Below are positions 25,383-38,300 of a stretch of DNA of 64,000 bases, one piece after another. The notes beneath the pieces were generated by a model, which had not been told where the DNA came from, did no database searches, and was given only the letters and a program-made list of their open reading frames with translations. The DNA comes from Thermomicrobiales bacterium (GTDB lineage Bacteria; Chloroflexota; Chloroflexia; Thermomicrobiales; UBA6265). Made by a program: the position numbers and the translations under genes. The stretch lies in contig JAHBVL010000010.1 in the NCBI GenBank assembly GCA_019637585.1, forward strand, positions 16,094 through 80,093, read 5' to 3'. Position 1 is the first letter of the stretch. Each line of letters opens with the position of its first letter.

Positions 25383-28300
25383 CTAGCGCCCGGTGGACTC
25401 GCGCGCCGTCGCGAAGCGCGGGCGGAGGACCGCTGTTCCGGCCAGGAGCGCCGCCACAGCCAGGAACAGCCAGGCGTTGGTCTGGTCTCCGGAGCGGAGG
25501 GTGTCGCCATGTCCGGTATTCGGCAACTGGTCGATCGAGCCAACGCCGTCACCAGGTTTGCCTGGTTTTCCAGGCTTCCCGGGCTTGGTGGGATCAGTCG
25601 GATCGGTCGGGTCCGTCGGATCGCCGCTCACCTTCTCCACGATGGCGAATGGCGAGAAGTGATCGGTCTGGCCGCAGATCAGTCCAGCGACCGGGTCGTT
25701 CGACGTCGTGATGTCGACCCAGGCGTCGCCGTCGTAATGCAGGAGCGCCACCTCTTCCGGATTCTCGAAGTAGCCGGGATCGTAGGCCAGGCAGAGCGTG
25801 GCGATGCCGTCGAAGGTAGCGGTCGTGGAGATGTCGAAGAAGAGTCCGCCGACCTCGAAGAGTCCCGCTGGAAGCGCAGGTAGTTCGTCGATGTCGTCGC
25901 CGGTGATCTGCTCGATTGTTGTCACACCGGGCGACGTGACGTTCGGGAAGGTGATCGATGAGCCCTCCGGGGCGCCCTCGGGTTCGATCGTGATCGGTGT
26001 TTCGGACGCGGGCGTGTTGGGCTCTTCTCCGCCCCCGCCGAGCGACGGCACAACGCCGAATGGCGAGAGACTGGTGACGTCGCCGCAAATCTCCCCACTG
26101 GCCGGATAGCCGGGGCTGGTGATGTCGACCCAGTCGCTCCCATCGAAGTGGAGAAGGTGGTCGAGCGGGTTGCTGGAGGGCAGACAGATGGTGATGGTGC
26201 CGTCGTAGTTCGCCGTGGTCGTGATCTCGTAGTACGTCGCGTCTCCAAGGGAGAAGAGCGCGCCGCTCGGCTGCTCGGGAAGCTGGAGGGGCGAGATGAC
26301 GTCGATCGTGGTCAACCCGGAATCGGTGACCGTCTCGAATTCGACGCTCGCGCCAGATACCCCGATCGGCTCAACCGTCACCCCGGAGCCGGCCGCGGTG
26401 TTCTCGCCGTGAACGAGTGTGACGTTGACCGGGCGAACTTGGCCCATGGTCACGCTGCGCGGTTGCGCCAATGGTTGACCGGTTGGCGCAACCGTCTCAA
26501 TGATGTTGAAAAGTCCGTTGCTTGGCCAGATAGTCGTTGTGATGGAGATGATGCCGTCTTCGTTGTCATCGCATCCCCTCTGGACCCAGCTCACATTCCA
26601 GGCAGTGATGAGCACGCAGGCTCCGGTGACGGCCGAGCCTGATGCATCGACCGTCTGTATGACGAAGAAGGTGCGCAAGTCGGGTGGGGCAAACACGATG
26701 GTATGGGCTGTCGTCTCCGGCAGGGTGATCTCATCCTGGCCGCTCGACAAACCACCAATCATGATGCTGACGTAGTACGTGCCATCTTCCAGACCGTAAA
26801 GCCTCAACGTTCCGTCGACGACGCCGTCGGCAGAATCTGGGTAGCTGAAGCCCAGCGACTCGTCCTGGATGTAAAACTCCGCGCCCGGGATGAGATTGCC
26901 GGCGGCATCCTCCGCGGTGAGGACGAGTGAAAGCGGCTGCGCGATGTTGACGACGTCGATGGATGCGACACTCTCGAGATCGACGTCGACCGGCGCGGCG
27001 ATGCCATATCCCCATGGCGCTACCGTCTGCGTAACGGTCACGTTGCCGCCGATGTTGTAGAGCGTTGTGACGCCATCCAGTGCGCCGTCATGGCCGTCGC
27101 ATGTTTCCTCGAGTGTGCCGGGATCGAAGCAGCCGCCAGCCAGCGGATCGCCATTGCCATCCTCGAGATGAATCGTCAACACACCGTCGGTGCGCGACGT
27201 GAAATCGATGCCGACGGGCGTGACAGCGCCGTCGACGATCGAAACGGGGATGTTTCCCGAGGGAGGCCCGGCGAATCCGACCGGGAATACAGCAGAGACC
27301 TCGTAGTCGCCGGCAGGAAGGTTGTAGAAGGTCACCTTTCCATCCGCTGCCTGGAAGAGGGTTGCATCGCAGACCGACATCGCGTTCGATCCCGAATCCG
27401 CCAGCTGAATGCAGACGTCAACGCCCGGGTTGCCAGGGACGCCATCGAATGAGAGGGAGACGACGAGCGATGGCGTGAGCTGAACGGTTTCGACAACGAC
27501 GCTCGGGACGGGGGATTCGATCGTAACCGAGTGATCGAACACGCCAACGCCGAGTTGCGGTCCCAGCCATTGCGACAGCGTGGCGACATACGTGCCGGGT
27601 TGAACCGCCAGCGAACGGAAGATCATGCTGCCGTTGGGTTGCCCATCTTCATCGTCATAGGCGTCGAAGTTCCCGATGTTGAAGCCAAGTCCCGGGAAGG
27701 GTGCGCCGTTTTCGTCGACAACGTTGAACTGGAGCACGGAGGGTGCCGACGTACGGGCGTGTTCGAACCGGTAGACCACGGTTTCGCCGGGAGCCGCGGA
27801 CAGCGACTCCGGCAACTCGCTGACCAGCTCGAACCCGGAGGGCGGATAGTACTCAGCAGTCTCAAATGACTCGACGATCGTCGACGGGGAATAGGGCAGT
27901 GGACCGGTGTACATGACGATGACGGAGTCGAGACCAGGGCTGTACTCGACATTCTGCTCGTCGCAGAACGTATGGAAGTCCCAGAGCGAGCCGCCAACGA
28001 TGGAGCTGACTGACACACAGACGCTGATGCCTGCCGCTGCCAGCGGCAGCAACTGGCCATCCTGCCCGACCAGCTCGATCACGATGCGTCCGTGGGTTTC
28101 CATGTCCGGTTCGGGAACAGGAGGAGAGGTGGCGAAATAGACGAAGATCCAGGTATCAGCGCTCGCGTTGATTTCGACGGATTTCGATTCCACGTTTGCG
28201 TCACCGAATCCCTCGGGGGTCTCGATCAGGGTGACACAGTACGAACCGGGGTCGATTGCTGCCTGACCAGAGCCGGATACGCCGTCGATGATCACCTGCG

Positions 28301-29360
28301 CGACCTCGTCGCCGGTCGTCTGGCAATCCGATCCCTCGGTGACCGAGAACCGAGCGCCGCCTGGCGGCATGGTCTGTGAATAGGCCTCGATCCTGAGCAT
28401 TCCCTGTCCGGTTGGTTCCAGGACGACCCAGTGATCGACTGTCGTGCCGGGCGCCGCCGAGAGTGTGGTTGGCAACGACTCCGGATCGGCGAGCTGCCAG
28501 AGCGGCAGCGGCGTGAAACTGGTCAGGGTCGCGCCCGACGCGGTCACATAGATCTCGATGACCGAATCAGTGCCCTGGGGGCCGGTGAAGTGATCGGAGT
28601 CGCAGATCGTCGTGATGTCGTTCATCTGCGCGGGGGTGATGTCGACGCACGAATCGGCGAAATAGACCGGGTTGTCTTCCGCGTCTACCAGATGGAGCCG
28701 AACCAGGCCGAAAACGGATGGATCGGGGGGCGGTGGTGGATACACCGTGTAGGTTGCACTGATCGACGTCGTCTGGCCCGACTGAATCGTGACGCTATGG
28801 ACGTCGGGGGAAACGCCGGAGTAGCCCGCTGGACCCGTGTAATAGAGGACGCAGTACATGCCCGGTTGCAGCTCATCATTGAGCGCGATGCCCAGGTTGT
28901 CGGTGGAGATCGTTGTGACATAATCCTCAACGAACGCGCAATCGGGAACTGTGGCGTAGACCTCCCATTGCGAGGACTCTACAGGCAGGTTGTTGCCGTC
29001 GCGAACCGTCAGCTCCAGGGTTCCGGGTTCCGCCGCTGCCGTGACAGGAGAATCCTCACCGGATGGTGGGGTGGATTGCGATGAGTCGGTGTCCGATGCG
29101 CCGGACTGATCATCGGGTGTTTCGGTGGTGCCTGGCGGGCCGGTTTGCCCGGTATCGGCGTTTTCGGAGGACTGATCGCTGGTTCCGGATGGCTCAGTCG
29201 GCGCCGGATCGCCTGATTCGGCGACCGTCTCTTCGGTGGTTGGAGGCTGCGTGTCGTCCGACTGCGCCCCCGCCATTTGCGGGCCAGAAATGGGAAGAAT
29301 GAGCGCGCTCACCAAAATGAGCGCCACGATCAATCTCGGAATGCGGGTGTCGAGGACCAT
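25383..29360 (-). CDS. Large surface protein with SpaA-like modules, KPG stalk and LPNTG anchor
   Basis: The 1325-residue protein has a signal peptide (about residues 7-33), a Ser/Thr/Pro/Asp-rich linker (34-110), then many beta-sandwich modules of SpaA/carboxypeptidase-regulatory type with the repeated ending form LPxGxYxV (for example DGKVTFYNLPAGDYEV). Several modules carry a GACxxL-type Cys and a CDxxxxDG acidic loop. Two modules with a CLxYDP...LHYDGDAWVDI...ICG...SPFAI pattern precede a DPTDPTDPTKPGKPGKPGKPG stalk, then LPNTGHGD, a hydrophobic helix and a basic tail, a full sortase signal. It shares modules with the giant protein at 30-41 kb. The start at 29360 follows GGGAG. Likely a cell-surface adhesin or stalk; ligand unknown. 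Confidence 0.85.
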   Translation of the reverse strand: MVLDTRIPRLIVALILVSALILPISGPQMAGAQSDDTQPPTTEETVAESGDPAPTEPSGTSDQSSENADTGQTGPPGTTETPDDQSGASDTDSSQSTPPSGEDSPVTAAAEPGTLELTVRDGNNLPVESSQWEVYATVPDCAFVEDYVTTISTDNLGIALNDELQPGMYCVLYYTGPAGYSGVSPDVHSVTIQSGQTTSISATYTVYPPPPPDPSVFGLVRLHLVDAEDNPVYFADSCVDITPAQMNDITTICDSDHFTGPQGTDSVIEIYVTASGATLTSFTPLPLWQLADPESLPTTLSAAPGTTVDHWVVLEPTGQGMLRIEAYSQTMPPGGARFSVTEGSDCQTTGDEVAQVIIDGVSGSGQAAIDPGSYCVTLIETPEGFGDANVESKSVEINASADTWIFVYFATSPPVPEPDMETHGRIVIELVGQDGQLLPLAAAGISVCVSVSSIVGGSLWDFHTFCDEQNVEYSPGLDSVIVMYTGPLPYSPSTIVESFETAEYYPPSGFELVSELPESLSAAPGETVVYRFEHARTSAPSVLQFNVVDENGAPFPGLGFNIGNFDAYDDEDGQPNGSMIFRSLAVQPGTYVATLSQWLGPQLGVGVFDHSVTIESPVPSVVVETVQLTPSLVVSLSFDGVPGNPGVDVCIQLADSGSNAMSVCDATLFQAADGKVTFYNLPAGDYEVSAVFPVGFAGPPSGNIPVSIVDGAVTPVGIDFTSRTDGVLTIHLEDGNGDPLAGGCFDPGTLEETCDGHDGALDGVTTLYNIGGNVTVTQTVAPWGYGIAAPVDVDLESVASIDVVNIAQPLSLVLTAEDAAGNLIPGAEFYIQDESLGFSYPDSADGVVDGTLRLYGLEDGTYYVSIMIGGLSSGQDEITLPETTAHTIVFAPPDLRTFFVIQTVDASGSAVTGACVLITAWNVSWVQRGCDDNEDGIISITTTIWPSNGLFNIIETVAPTGQPLAQPRSVTMGQVRPVNVTLVHGENTAAGSGVTVEPIGVSGASVEFETVTDSGLTTIDVISPLQLPEQPSGALFSLGDATYYEITTTANYDGTITICLPSSNPLDHLLHFDGSDWVDITSPGYPASGEICGDVTSLSPFGVVPSLGGGGEEPNTPASETPITIEPEGAPEGSSITFPNVTSPGVTTIEQITGDDIDELPALPAGLFEVGGLFFDISTTATFDGIATLCLAYDPGYFENPEEVALLHYDGDAWVDITTSNDPVAGLICGQTDHFSPFAIVEKVSGDPTDPTDPTDPTKPGKPGKPGKPGDGVGSIDQLPNTGHGDTLRSGDQTNAWLFLAVAALLAGTAVLRPRFATARESTGR

Positions 29361-29590
29361 CGAACAGCTCCCAACTCACTGGTAGAGACGTGTCGCACAT
29401 ACACATACCGCCCCTTCGGCCAAGACCTGTTGCGTACATCCCTGGCGCGGTGGAGCGGCTGTTCTTGCCATATCGGCGTCTTACTTTCCGGAACTCTAGC
29501 AAAACCATGCCAGACCGTCTACGCAATGTGCAGGGCGTCGACGAGTAGGGCACAATCGACCGAGGAACGGCCAAGCCAGGGAGGATCGAC

Positions 29591-29962
29591 ATGTCCAGAA
29601 TCGCCGTCGAACGGGTCTATGACGATCCTGCTGCATTGCCCGCCGGGAAGCGAATCCTGGTCGACCGGCTGTGGCCGCGCGGTCTCACCAAAGAGCGGGC
29701 GGCGCTCGATCTCTGGTTGAAGGAGATCGCCCCAAGCACTGAGCTTCGCCGGGAGTTTCACAGCGGGGCGCTGGACTGGGATGCGTTCCGCAAGCGGTAC
29801 ATCGCCGAGGTCGATGCCAATCCAGACGCCTTTGCCGAATTGCTCACTCAGGTGAAGGCTGGTCCGGTGCTGCTCCTCTACGGCAGCCACGATACCGAAC
29901 ACAATCATGCTCTCATCCTTCGCGATTTCCTCCAGTCCCGGCTCGACGGGCCGGGCGACTGA
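29591..29962 (+). CDS. DUF488 family protein (YeaO-like)
   Basis: The 123-residue protein is typical of DUF488: RVYDDPAALPAGKRILVDRLWPRG near the N-terminus, an acidic middle and LLLYGSHDTEHNHALILRDFL at the end. GGGAGGATCG precedes the ATG. The family is small, cytoplasmic and widespread, with no firmly established function. It stands alone between the two large surface-protein genes, in the opposite orientation. Confidence 0.92.
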   Translation: MSRIAVERVYDDPAALPAGKRILVDRLWPRGLTKERAALDLWLKEIAPSTELRREFHSGALDWDAFRKRYIAEVDANPDAFAELLTQVKAGPVLLLYGSHDTEHNHALILRDFLQSRLDGPGD

Positions 29963-29978
29963 TCTCCCCTGATCCGAA

Positions 29979-30016
29979 CCCGGCAACGCCATCTCCGAAG
30001 AGATGACATTGCCGGG
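29979..30016. terminator. Two-tier hairpin between DUF488 gene and giant gene
   Basis: CCCGGCAA pairs with TTGCCGGG, then a 3x3 internal loop, then CATCTC pairs with GAGATG around a CGAA loop. It lies between the convergent DUF488 and giant surface-protein genes and can serve both strands. Confidence 0.7.
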
Positions 30017-30030
30017 CCGGACCGACGTGC

Positions 30031-32375
30031 TCAGGTCAGCTCGAAAGAGGCGGTGATGCTGACGTCGTCGACCGTCGTGGCGGTGACGGCATAGCATCCC
30101 GGAGACGAGGGTGTCGTCCAGCGCACCTGGAACTTGTTCGTGGCGAAGGCCAGACCGGAGATCGCCTGCGGCGACCCGAGTGCCGAACCATCCTCACAGC
30201 TCACCGGCGTGTAGGTCAGAGAGGCGACCGATGAGAGCTCGCTCACCACATCCCCATTGAAGGTGACCGCAAATCGTAGCCAGACCTTGGTCCCGCCGGC
30301 ATAGACGTTGGGCTGCCCCATCAGCACTGGACTGGTGAAGGTCGAGACTTCGTAGAGACCGGAGTTCCCCCAGAGGGTGAACTCGGCGGTCGCAGAATCA
30401 CCTCCCGCCGCGGTGGCGGTGACCAGGAAGCATCCGTCGATCTCCGGCGATACCCAGGTCGTCTCGAACCGGCTGCCGGTGTAGGAGACGCCACCGATGG
30501 AATTCGAGCCACCGATGAGATCACCAGTGCCGCAATCGACCTGTTGCCAGGCAAGCGATTCGACCAACCCCAGATCGGACATCCGATCCTCGTCCCGGTA
30601 GATCCTGAAGCGGAGGGAGATCGATTTGCCTCCCTCCAGGGAGTTGACCGACTCCATCAGCACCGGGCTGAGGAACCCATCGACCGTGATGATGCCCGGG
30701 TTGCCGTAGAGCTCGATTTGCGTCGACATCGCCTGACCGTCGGATGCCTCTGCCCGGAGCCGGAAGCAGGTATCGACTTCCGGTGTGGCCCAGGAGGCGT
30801 TGAACCGGTTCGACGCGAAGGTCAGTCCGGCGAGGAGCGATCCGGCGAGCCCGCCGTCGATTTCGGCGCCCGATGTGCAATCGATCTCGACATAGCTCAA
30901 ATCGGTGATCACACCTGTGTCGCTGACCAGATCACCATTGAGCGTGACCTTGAAGCGGACCGCCAGATTGCGTCCTCCCTCGTGCAGGTGATTGCCCATG
31001 ACGATCGGGCTGAGGAAACCTGCGCCGAATTCGTACAACCCCGAGTTGCCCCAGAGCTCATAGTCGGCGGTGATGCTATCCCCCTCCACCTTGGCGATCA
31101 GCTGGAAGCAGCCGTCGATCTCCGGCGTGGTCCAGGTGGTCTGGAAGCGTTTGTTGACGACAACCGGCTCCGGCAGGGCGACGAATTCGCCGATCAGCAC
31201 CGACGCATCGCCACACTCGACCTGCTGATAGCCGAGCGCATCGAGATAGGAGAGATCGGAAACGCGGTCCTCATCCCGATAGATGTAGAAGCGGACATTC
31301 ACCGGTTTGCCGCCTTCGAGTGAGTTGACCCCGTCCATCAGAACCGGCGACTGGAAGCCGTCGATAGTGAGAATGCCCGGATTCCCCGTGAGCTCAATGG
31401 TCGATTCGATGAACTGACCGTCGACGGCTTCGGCGTGGAGGAGGTAGCAGGTGTCGACCTCCGGCGTCAGCCACGTCGTCTGGAAGCGATTGCTGGCATA
31501 GGTCAGACCGGCGATCTGGATGGGAGCGACGCCATCCAGCGCAGAGCCTGTCGAGCAATCGATCTCCTGGACGCGGAGCGTGGAGATGACCGAGGGGTCC
31601 GTTTGCAGGTCGCCGTTGAGCGTCACCTTGAACCGAATGATGAGCGTGTTGCCGCCGATCATTTCGGTGACGCCGCCCGTGACGACTGGCGCGAGGAAGC
31701 CGGCGCCGAACTCGTACCACCCCGAGTTGCCCCAGAGCTCGAAGCTGGCCGTCGCGACCGCTCCCGCTGCTTCGGCTCGCAGCTGGAAGCAGCCGTCGAT
31801 CTCCGGCGTAGTCCAGACGGTCTGGAACCGGTTCGAAGCGTAGGCGAGCCCGGCAATGGCCACCGACCCACCGATCGCTTCACCGCTGACGCAGTCAACT
31901 TGTGTAGAGGTGAGCGAGTCGACGATCCCGACGTCGGTGACGCGGTCCTCATCCCGATAGACCTGGAAGCGAACCTGTACCGTTTTTCCTCCTTCGAGCG
32001 AGTTCACGCCGTCCATCAGCACCGGTGACAGGAAACCGTTGATCGTGTGGATGCCCGGGTTGCCCGTCAGCTCGAACTCGGCCACGGTCATTGCCCCATC
32101 GGTCGTCGTGGCGCTGACGATGAAGCAGCCGTCGATCTCGGGCGTCGTCCAGCGGACCTGGAAGCGGGATCCGGTCCAGGTCAGACCGGGGATGGCGACC
32201 GGATCCGTCGCTGTGGCGCACGGCTGATAGGTCACCGAGGCGATCACGGCCGGATCGGTGAGGGTGACGCCCTCCTGCTTGACAGTGAAGCGGAGGTTGA
32301 TCGCAGTTCCGCCCACCATGGAGGTCACACCGCCGGCGACCACGGGGCTCTGGAAGGGGCTGATCACCATCGGCG
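30031..32375 (-). repeat. Seven tandem 112-115 residue repeats in the giant protein
   Basis: Each repeat starts with FxSPV and contains GGxxxxxRFxVxxxxD, then RFxxxWxTPExDxC near its end. Starts on the DNA lie near 32360, 32035, 31695, 31355, 31015, 30670 and 30335. Repeats 2, 4 and 6 (YRDEDR type, [16 protein letters not shown]) and repeats 3 and 5 (LNGDL type, GAGFLxP) alternate, so the last duplication unit was probably a pair of about 680 bases. The form recalls PxKF-type bacterial surface repeats. Confidence 0.85.
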
Positions 32376-35300
32376 GAGCGAGGACTTCCGGTTCGGCGAT
32401 GGCGAACGGCGAAAGCGAGCTAGTCCAACCGCAGATGATCCCGTTGACGGTGTCGTTGCCCGACGTGATCGCGATCCAGTCGCCGGCGAAGTGGAGGAGC
32501 TGCAATGCCTCGGGATCGGCAAAGGCAGCTGGCTCATAGGGCAGGCAAATCTCGATCATTCCTTCGAACAGGGCGGTCGTCGAGATGTCGAAGAAGAGCG
32601 CGGTGTCGATCGAGAACCCGGCCGGCAGCGCGGGTGGGTTGGTGTCCACCGTGACCGTTGTCGTTCCGGCCTGCGTCACGTTGTCGAAGGTCAGGGTGAT
32701 GCCGGTGCCGGGATCGGTGAACGTGCTGCCGGACCCTGCCGCGGTGTTTGGCGGGCTGAGATAGCCGTCGTGCACCAGGGTCATGGTGACGGGCCGGGCA
32801 TCGACGAGGGTCACCGAGGTGGCCGGCGCCTTGGCGAGCCCAGTCGGCGCCGTGCTTTCGATGATCCAGTACTGGCCGATGCCGATGCTCTGGTACGGAA
32901 GGAAGATGGAGGTCTGACCATCGTTCTGTCCGTCGTCGGCGTCGCAGACAGGTCCCCAGGAGATGCTGCCCGTGCGATAGAGGTGGTAGCAGCCTCCGGG
33001 CGCCGGGGTGTTTGCTGCGTCTACGCTGTTCACAACCACATAGGGATCGGACAGGGTCTGCGCGGTAATGGTGACGTGTGTCGACACGCCATCGACGACG
33101 ACGACGGTTTCGTCGTCGAAGAGAGCATGCCGGGCAAAGGTTTCCATGAATCCCGAAATCCGATACGTGCCCGGCTCGAGATCATAGGACCGTGTAACGC
33201 CGTCGACCGCGTAACCTGGCGAATCGTATCCATCGCATGGGTCATCCAGATGCGACGTGCCTTGCCATATGCGGAAGCACGCCCCGAGAATCGGATTTCC
33301 GAGCTCGTCCTCATACGTGATAACCAGTGACGCATGCTTTGGTGGGTTGACGATGTCGATCGCCGCAGTCTGACCGAGATCGATGGCAACCGGGCTCCAG
33401 TCGTAGTGGTTGCCAACGCTCGGGCGCCACTGGTAAAGACTCCCTTCCCCTGTTCCCGTGTGGAAGGTGACGATCCCATCAAAGGAACCATCGTCTTCAT
33501 CGCAGAGTGATGCTCCATCGGAGACCGAGAGAAAGAAACAGGCGCCGACCGCGGGATTCCCCTGGCCATCTGTCGTGGTGACCACAAGCACGGGCGCCGC
33601 GGGCTCGATTTCGATGTTGATCTCGAGCGGGGAGGATCCGTCGTGGACAACGAGATACGGAGAGAAGGAAGGAGCCGTGGCACCACGCAGGTGAACGAGC
33701 TGCACGCTGTATTCACCCGGCGGCAAACCCCAGATATCGAGCGGCGTTGCATCGCCGTCCTGTTGCCCACAAACGTAGGCATATGACGGTGACGCGGTCG
33801 CCTGCAACTGGACACAGAACATAACATCCTGGCTTTGACCCTGATGCGTCGCGGCGATGATGGCCGAGCGCTCGAGGACGAACACTTCTTCGACCAACAT
33901 CTGACCGGGCTCGACGATAACGGAGCGCACTTCCGACCATTCCTCGAGGTAGTAGTTGCCCTTGACCGCGATGGTGAACGCTCCCGAGTCTGTGAACTGG
34001 GACCAGGCAAAGGTCCCGTCACTGTCGTAATCCGACTGGCAATAGGAGTTCGGAACGTCGGTCTCCACCCACGAGCCTACGCACGAAGTTCCGACAGGAT
34101 TCCCCTGTTCGTCAGTGATGTTGACGACGACCATCACCTGGCGGTTGACATCGACCTGGAAGGGAACATCGATGCTCAGGGTGTCGTTGGCAGGTATTGC
34201 GATGTGCCAGGGGAAGTTCTCCGAGCGGACATAGCCAGCCGGATCCGGATCAGTCGTCAGGTTGACCGGGCCTGACTCGACATTCGCGATGACGCCGGTG
34301 CCGTTTTCGCCGGCGCATCCCCACCGGCTCCATGTGGAGCTCTGAAGATGGAGACAACCTCCCAGACCAGCCAGAGGATTCCCTTCATCGTCGACAAACG
34401 TGAACTCCAGGTTGCCGTAGACGATTGGTTCGGCCAGCACATAGGTACCGCTTCCGTACTCCGCTTCGAGCGTGGCAACCTCGGCGCAGACCATGCCATT
34501 CGAGACACCGCCGCTGGTGATGTCTGTCCAGACGCCGTCGATACTGACGAAGAACCGGACCGTGTCGGGAAGATCGAACGATCTTGCTGACAGAGGAACG
34601 CAGATGGTGACCGGGCCGGAATACTCGGCAGAGGTGTTGAAGCTCACCCCAAATCCGGTGTCACCGTCGAATCCCTCCGGGGTTGGAGCGTTGCCGCCGC
34701 TTGCCCAGGCATAGGTGTATCCGGCACTGGCGACTTCGCTGAACGTCACGACTGCCTGCACGGTGCCGAGTGTGTTGACGACGACATTCGTCCCGGCCGG
34801 GGTGTTCGGAACCGCGCCCCAGTGCTGCACGGTGATCTCGACCGGGCGCTCGGAGCCGATGTGCAGATCGGTTGTGCGCCTTTCGTACAGCCATTCCGGC
34901 GCCCGAGTCGTGACGAGCGTGTAATCACCATCCAGGATGTTGTTCCACCTGTCGTTGATGATGGTGATACCGTCGTTGGACCCGTCACTATCATCACAGA
35001 CGGATGGCCAGTAGCTGCCCGACGGCCCGACGAGCATATAGCACGCTCCGGGTGCCATCGATCCATGCTCGTCTGTGGAGGTCACGATCACGGCCTGATC
35101 GAGTTCGAGGCGGTCCATGATGAAGGTCAGCTCGAGTGGTTCAGACTCGCCGATCGTCACGATGCGTGGCTCGATAACCTGGAAGCCGTAGCTTTCACTC
35201 AGATATTGCGTCAGCTGGTAGTCGCCCGGCGGCAGGCCAAAGAAGGTCGCGACGCCGTCGATTGGATTGACCCCCGCATCGTTCCAGTTCTGGTCGCACG

Positions 35301-38300
35301 ACATGAAGCCGTCTCCCGGCGGATCGAGCTGTACGAGCTGGTAGCAGGGATGTGGCACGAGGTTGCCCTGGCTGTCGACCGATGTGAAGATCGCGGAGGC
35401 GGACATTGATGTCACAACCCGTTCGACAAGCTGCTCTTCGTCGAGATCGACCGCGAACCAGTCGCCAGAACCCTCGTACCCGTAGGGGATGAACGTCGGG
35501 CGCACGTCAACGACGCCGGACAGACCGTAGAAGTGAGTCAACCCGTCGTTCGCATCGTCCGCGTAGTCGCAGGAGACCGTGGACGGATACATCACCTGGA
35601 AACAGACGCCGGGAACAGCGGCTCCATCCTGGTCCACCAGCGATACCGTGAGAGCGACAGCGCTCTGAACGAAATCAACGGTGAGATAGCGGGTGTTCCA
35701 GTCGCGGATGACGGCGGTTGCCGACGTGAAACTCGAGGAGTATCCAGGAGACGTATAGCCCCTGTAGACCTCGTGCGTCCCTTCTGGTATGCCGTAGAAG
35801 ACAATTCGCCCGTCGATACCGTCGATACCGTCGATACCGTCGTGGTAGTCGCACGCTTCACGGATATCGCCGGCGATGTCGAAGTAGAAGCAGCTGTCGA
35901 CTGGTGCATAGAGGCCATCGACCGTTGTTTCGACGATCAGAGAAGGCGAGAGGTAGACCGTCTGCTGGACCAGCGTCTGGCCAGGTGAGACCGTGAATGC
36001 AACTTCGGTTGCCCAACCGTTGTACTGCTGGAAGGGTTTCACGCCGATGGTATGCGTTCCCTCCTCGAAGGGACCAGGAACGAAGACGACGCCTCCACCC
36101 GATTGGACGGACGTGCACTCCCCAGACCACCCATCAACGGGGCCCGCGCACGCGCCCGGCAAGAGATCTCCGCTCCAGCCGTCGTACACGAAGAGGAGAA
36201 GCGATGCAGCCGCTGGTTCAGGTTCTTCCTGGATGGGGCTGAGCTGGAAGGAGACGCTCCTGAACTGCCCGGCCGAGATGTCGATCTGCTGCCGGGAGTC
36301 CGAAACCAGCTCATAATCCGCCGGTCCATCCACGTGCACAATGCAGTAGCTGCCGGGCGCCAGCTCTTGCCGTACGTAGCCCGACGCATTGGTCGTGACA
36401 GTGTCGACGACCGTGCCCTCGTCGTCGCATGACGCGTCGATGCTCACGATGTCGAACGTTGCGCCGGGTATCCCGGTCGCGATCGTGATCCCGCCGCTGC
36501 CATTCATTTCGTGGTAGATCGTGTGCGACACCACATCGCCCGCTTCCACCGCGAGCGATGGGAGCTCCGCGCCTTCAGCCAGCTTCCACAGCATTGGGGG
36601 TGAGTACGACTCGATCGTCGGGGTGGTTCCGGCCTCGATGTAGAGGTCGATGGTGCTGTCGGACGACGTGGGAATACCGGAGTAGTGATCCTCATCGCAG
36701 ACAGTGGTCTGACCGTTGAACACCGGCTCGCTGAGCGTCACGCAGGCGCCGTCAGCATGTCCCGAACCCATTTCGTAATAGTGGAAGAGCGCGCCGTCAC
36801 CCAGATTCCGAAGGTTGAGCCGAACCAGCCCATAGATCTCGGGGTCCGGACGCGTCGGGAAGGTGGCAAAGGTGAACGTGACGTTCGCCGTTTCCCCTTC
36901 GGTGACCGTGACCGACTGATGGCGCGCCTCTGGATCGTCGAATCCGGGCGGCGTCCAGTTGAGCCAGACACAATACTCACCCGGAGTTACATCCTCGAAA
37001 ACATACACGCCATCGATGTCCGTGACCCGCACAGCGAGCTGCTGGTCTGGTTGATCGCACGTCGTGGCGGTCGTATAGAGACCGACCTGCGCAGCCTCGA
37101 CGGGATGACCATTTCCGTCCTGCACCAGCGCACGAATCGATCCGGGTATGGTGTTTCCGGGGAGGAGAGCATAGCGAATTTCGACATGCGTGACCGAGCC
37201 AGCCACAACCTCCGCCGTGACTGGATCGGGAGTGAGATAGCCTGGGGTCGACCCGGTAGGCGTAAACGTGTGCGTTCCCGGCTCGAGGAGATAGACCAGC
37301 TCGAAGGAGCCGTCGAGAGCCCCGTTGAAGTCGTCGCATTCGGGTCCAGAAAGTGATCCGCCGGGGGCAACGCTGTACCGTACACAGGGATTGATGCCGG
37401 GGCCTACCAGTGGCTCAAGAGTCGCGTCCTGCACTGCGTCAATGACGACGGTGCCGCCCTGCAGTGACTCCAGCACGACGACACTCATCTCACCGACAAC
37501 ATCGAACGTGACGAATTCCGAGTAGAAGTAGCCGATCCCGGACCATCCGGAGACTTCATACCGGCCGGGCGGCAATGCGAAAACAGCAACGCCGTTCGGA
37601 CTGTCGCTTCCCTCGGCGTTGCCTAGTCCCGATGCCACGAGAGGACCAACGCCCTCTCCCGGGACCTCTTCAAAGATTCGAATGTCGCCAACAGGCACGG
37701 GCAGACCTGATGACTTTTCGACGAGATGGAACGTGACAGGAATGGGATCGTTGCCCCACCAGGTCACGATGGTGACTGTCGTGGTGTCGGTCGCGCAGGT
37801 GTTGATCTCATTGCAGACCCGCAGCGAGACGGTGTACTCGCCGGGCTCGCCGAAGGCTGATGCGCTGACCAGTGGCGACGCTTCGTGCGTGTCGCCGGCA
37901 TCGTCGAATGCACCATTGCCATCGAGGTCCCAGGCAAATGCCAGATAGTCGCCGCCAGCGCCGCTGCCATTCAGCGTGACCTGCTCACCCTCGACGACGG
38001 TGTATGGGCCACCTGCGTCGGCGGTGACGGCAATCTTTGTGTAATCCAGATAGACGTTGTATGTGAGGTCGGAACCGGCATAGGCCGCAGGTTCTGGGTT
38101 CACATACCCTGGCACAGTACCGATGGGCGAGAAGACCAATGGGCCTGCCGGGAGCGGAAACGCGTGGGCGTTGTAGACGCCGTCGACGGCTCCGTCGAGG
38201 CTGTCGCAGACCGTGGCAATCGTCACGCCTGGCTCAGCGAGCGTGCCAGAGATGATGTCGACGCACGCGTCCCAGATGTTTGGGTAGCGGAGCGGGTTGG

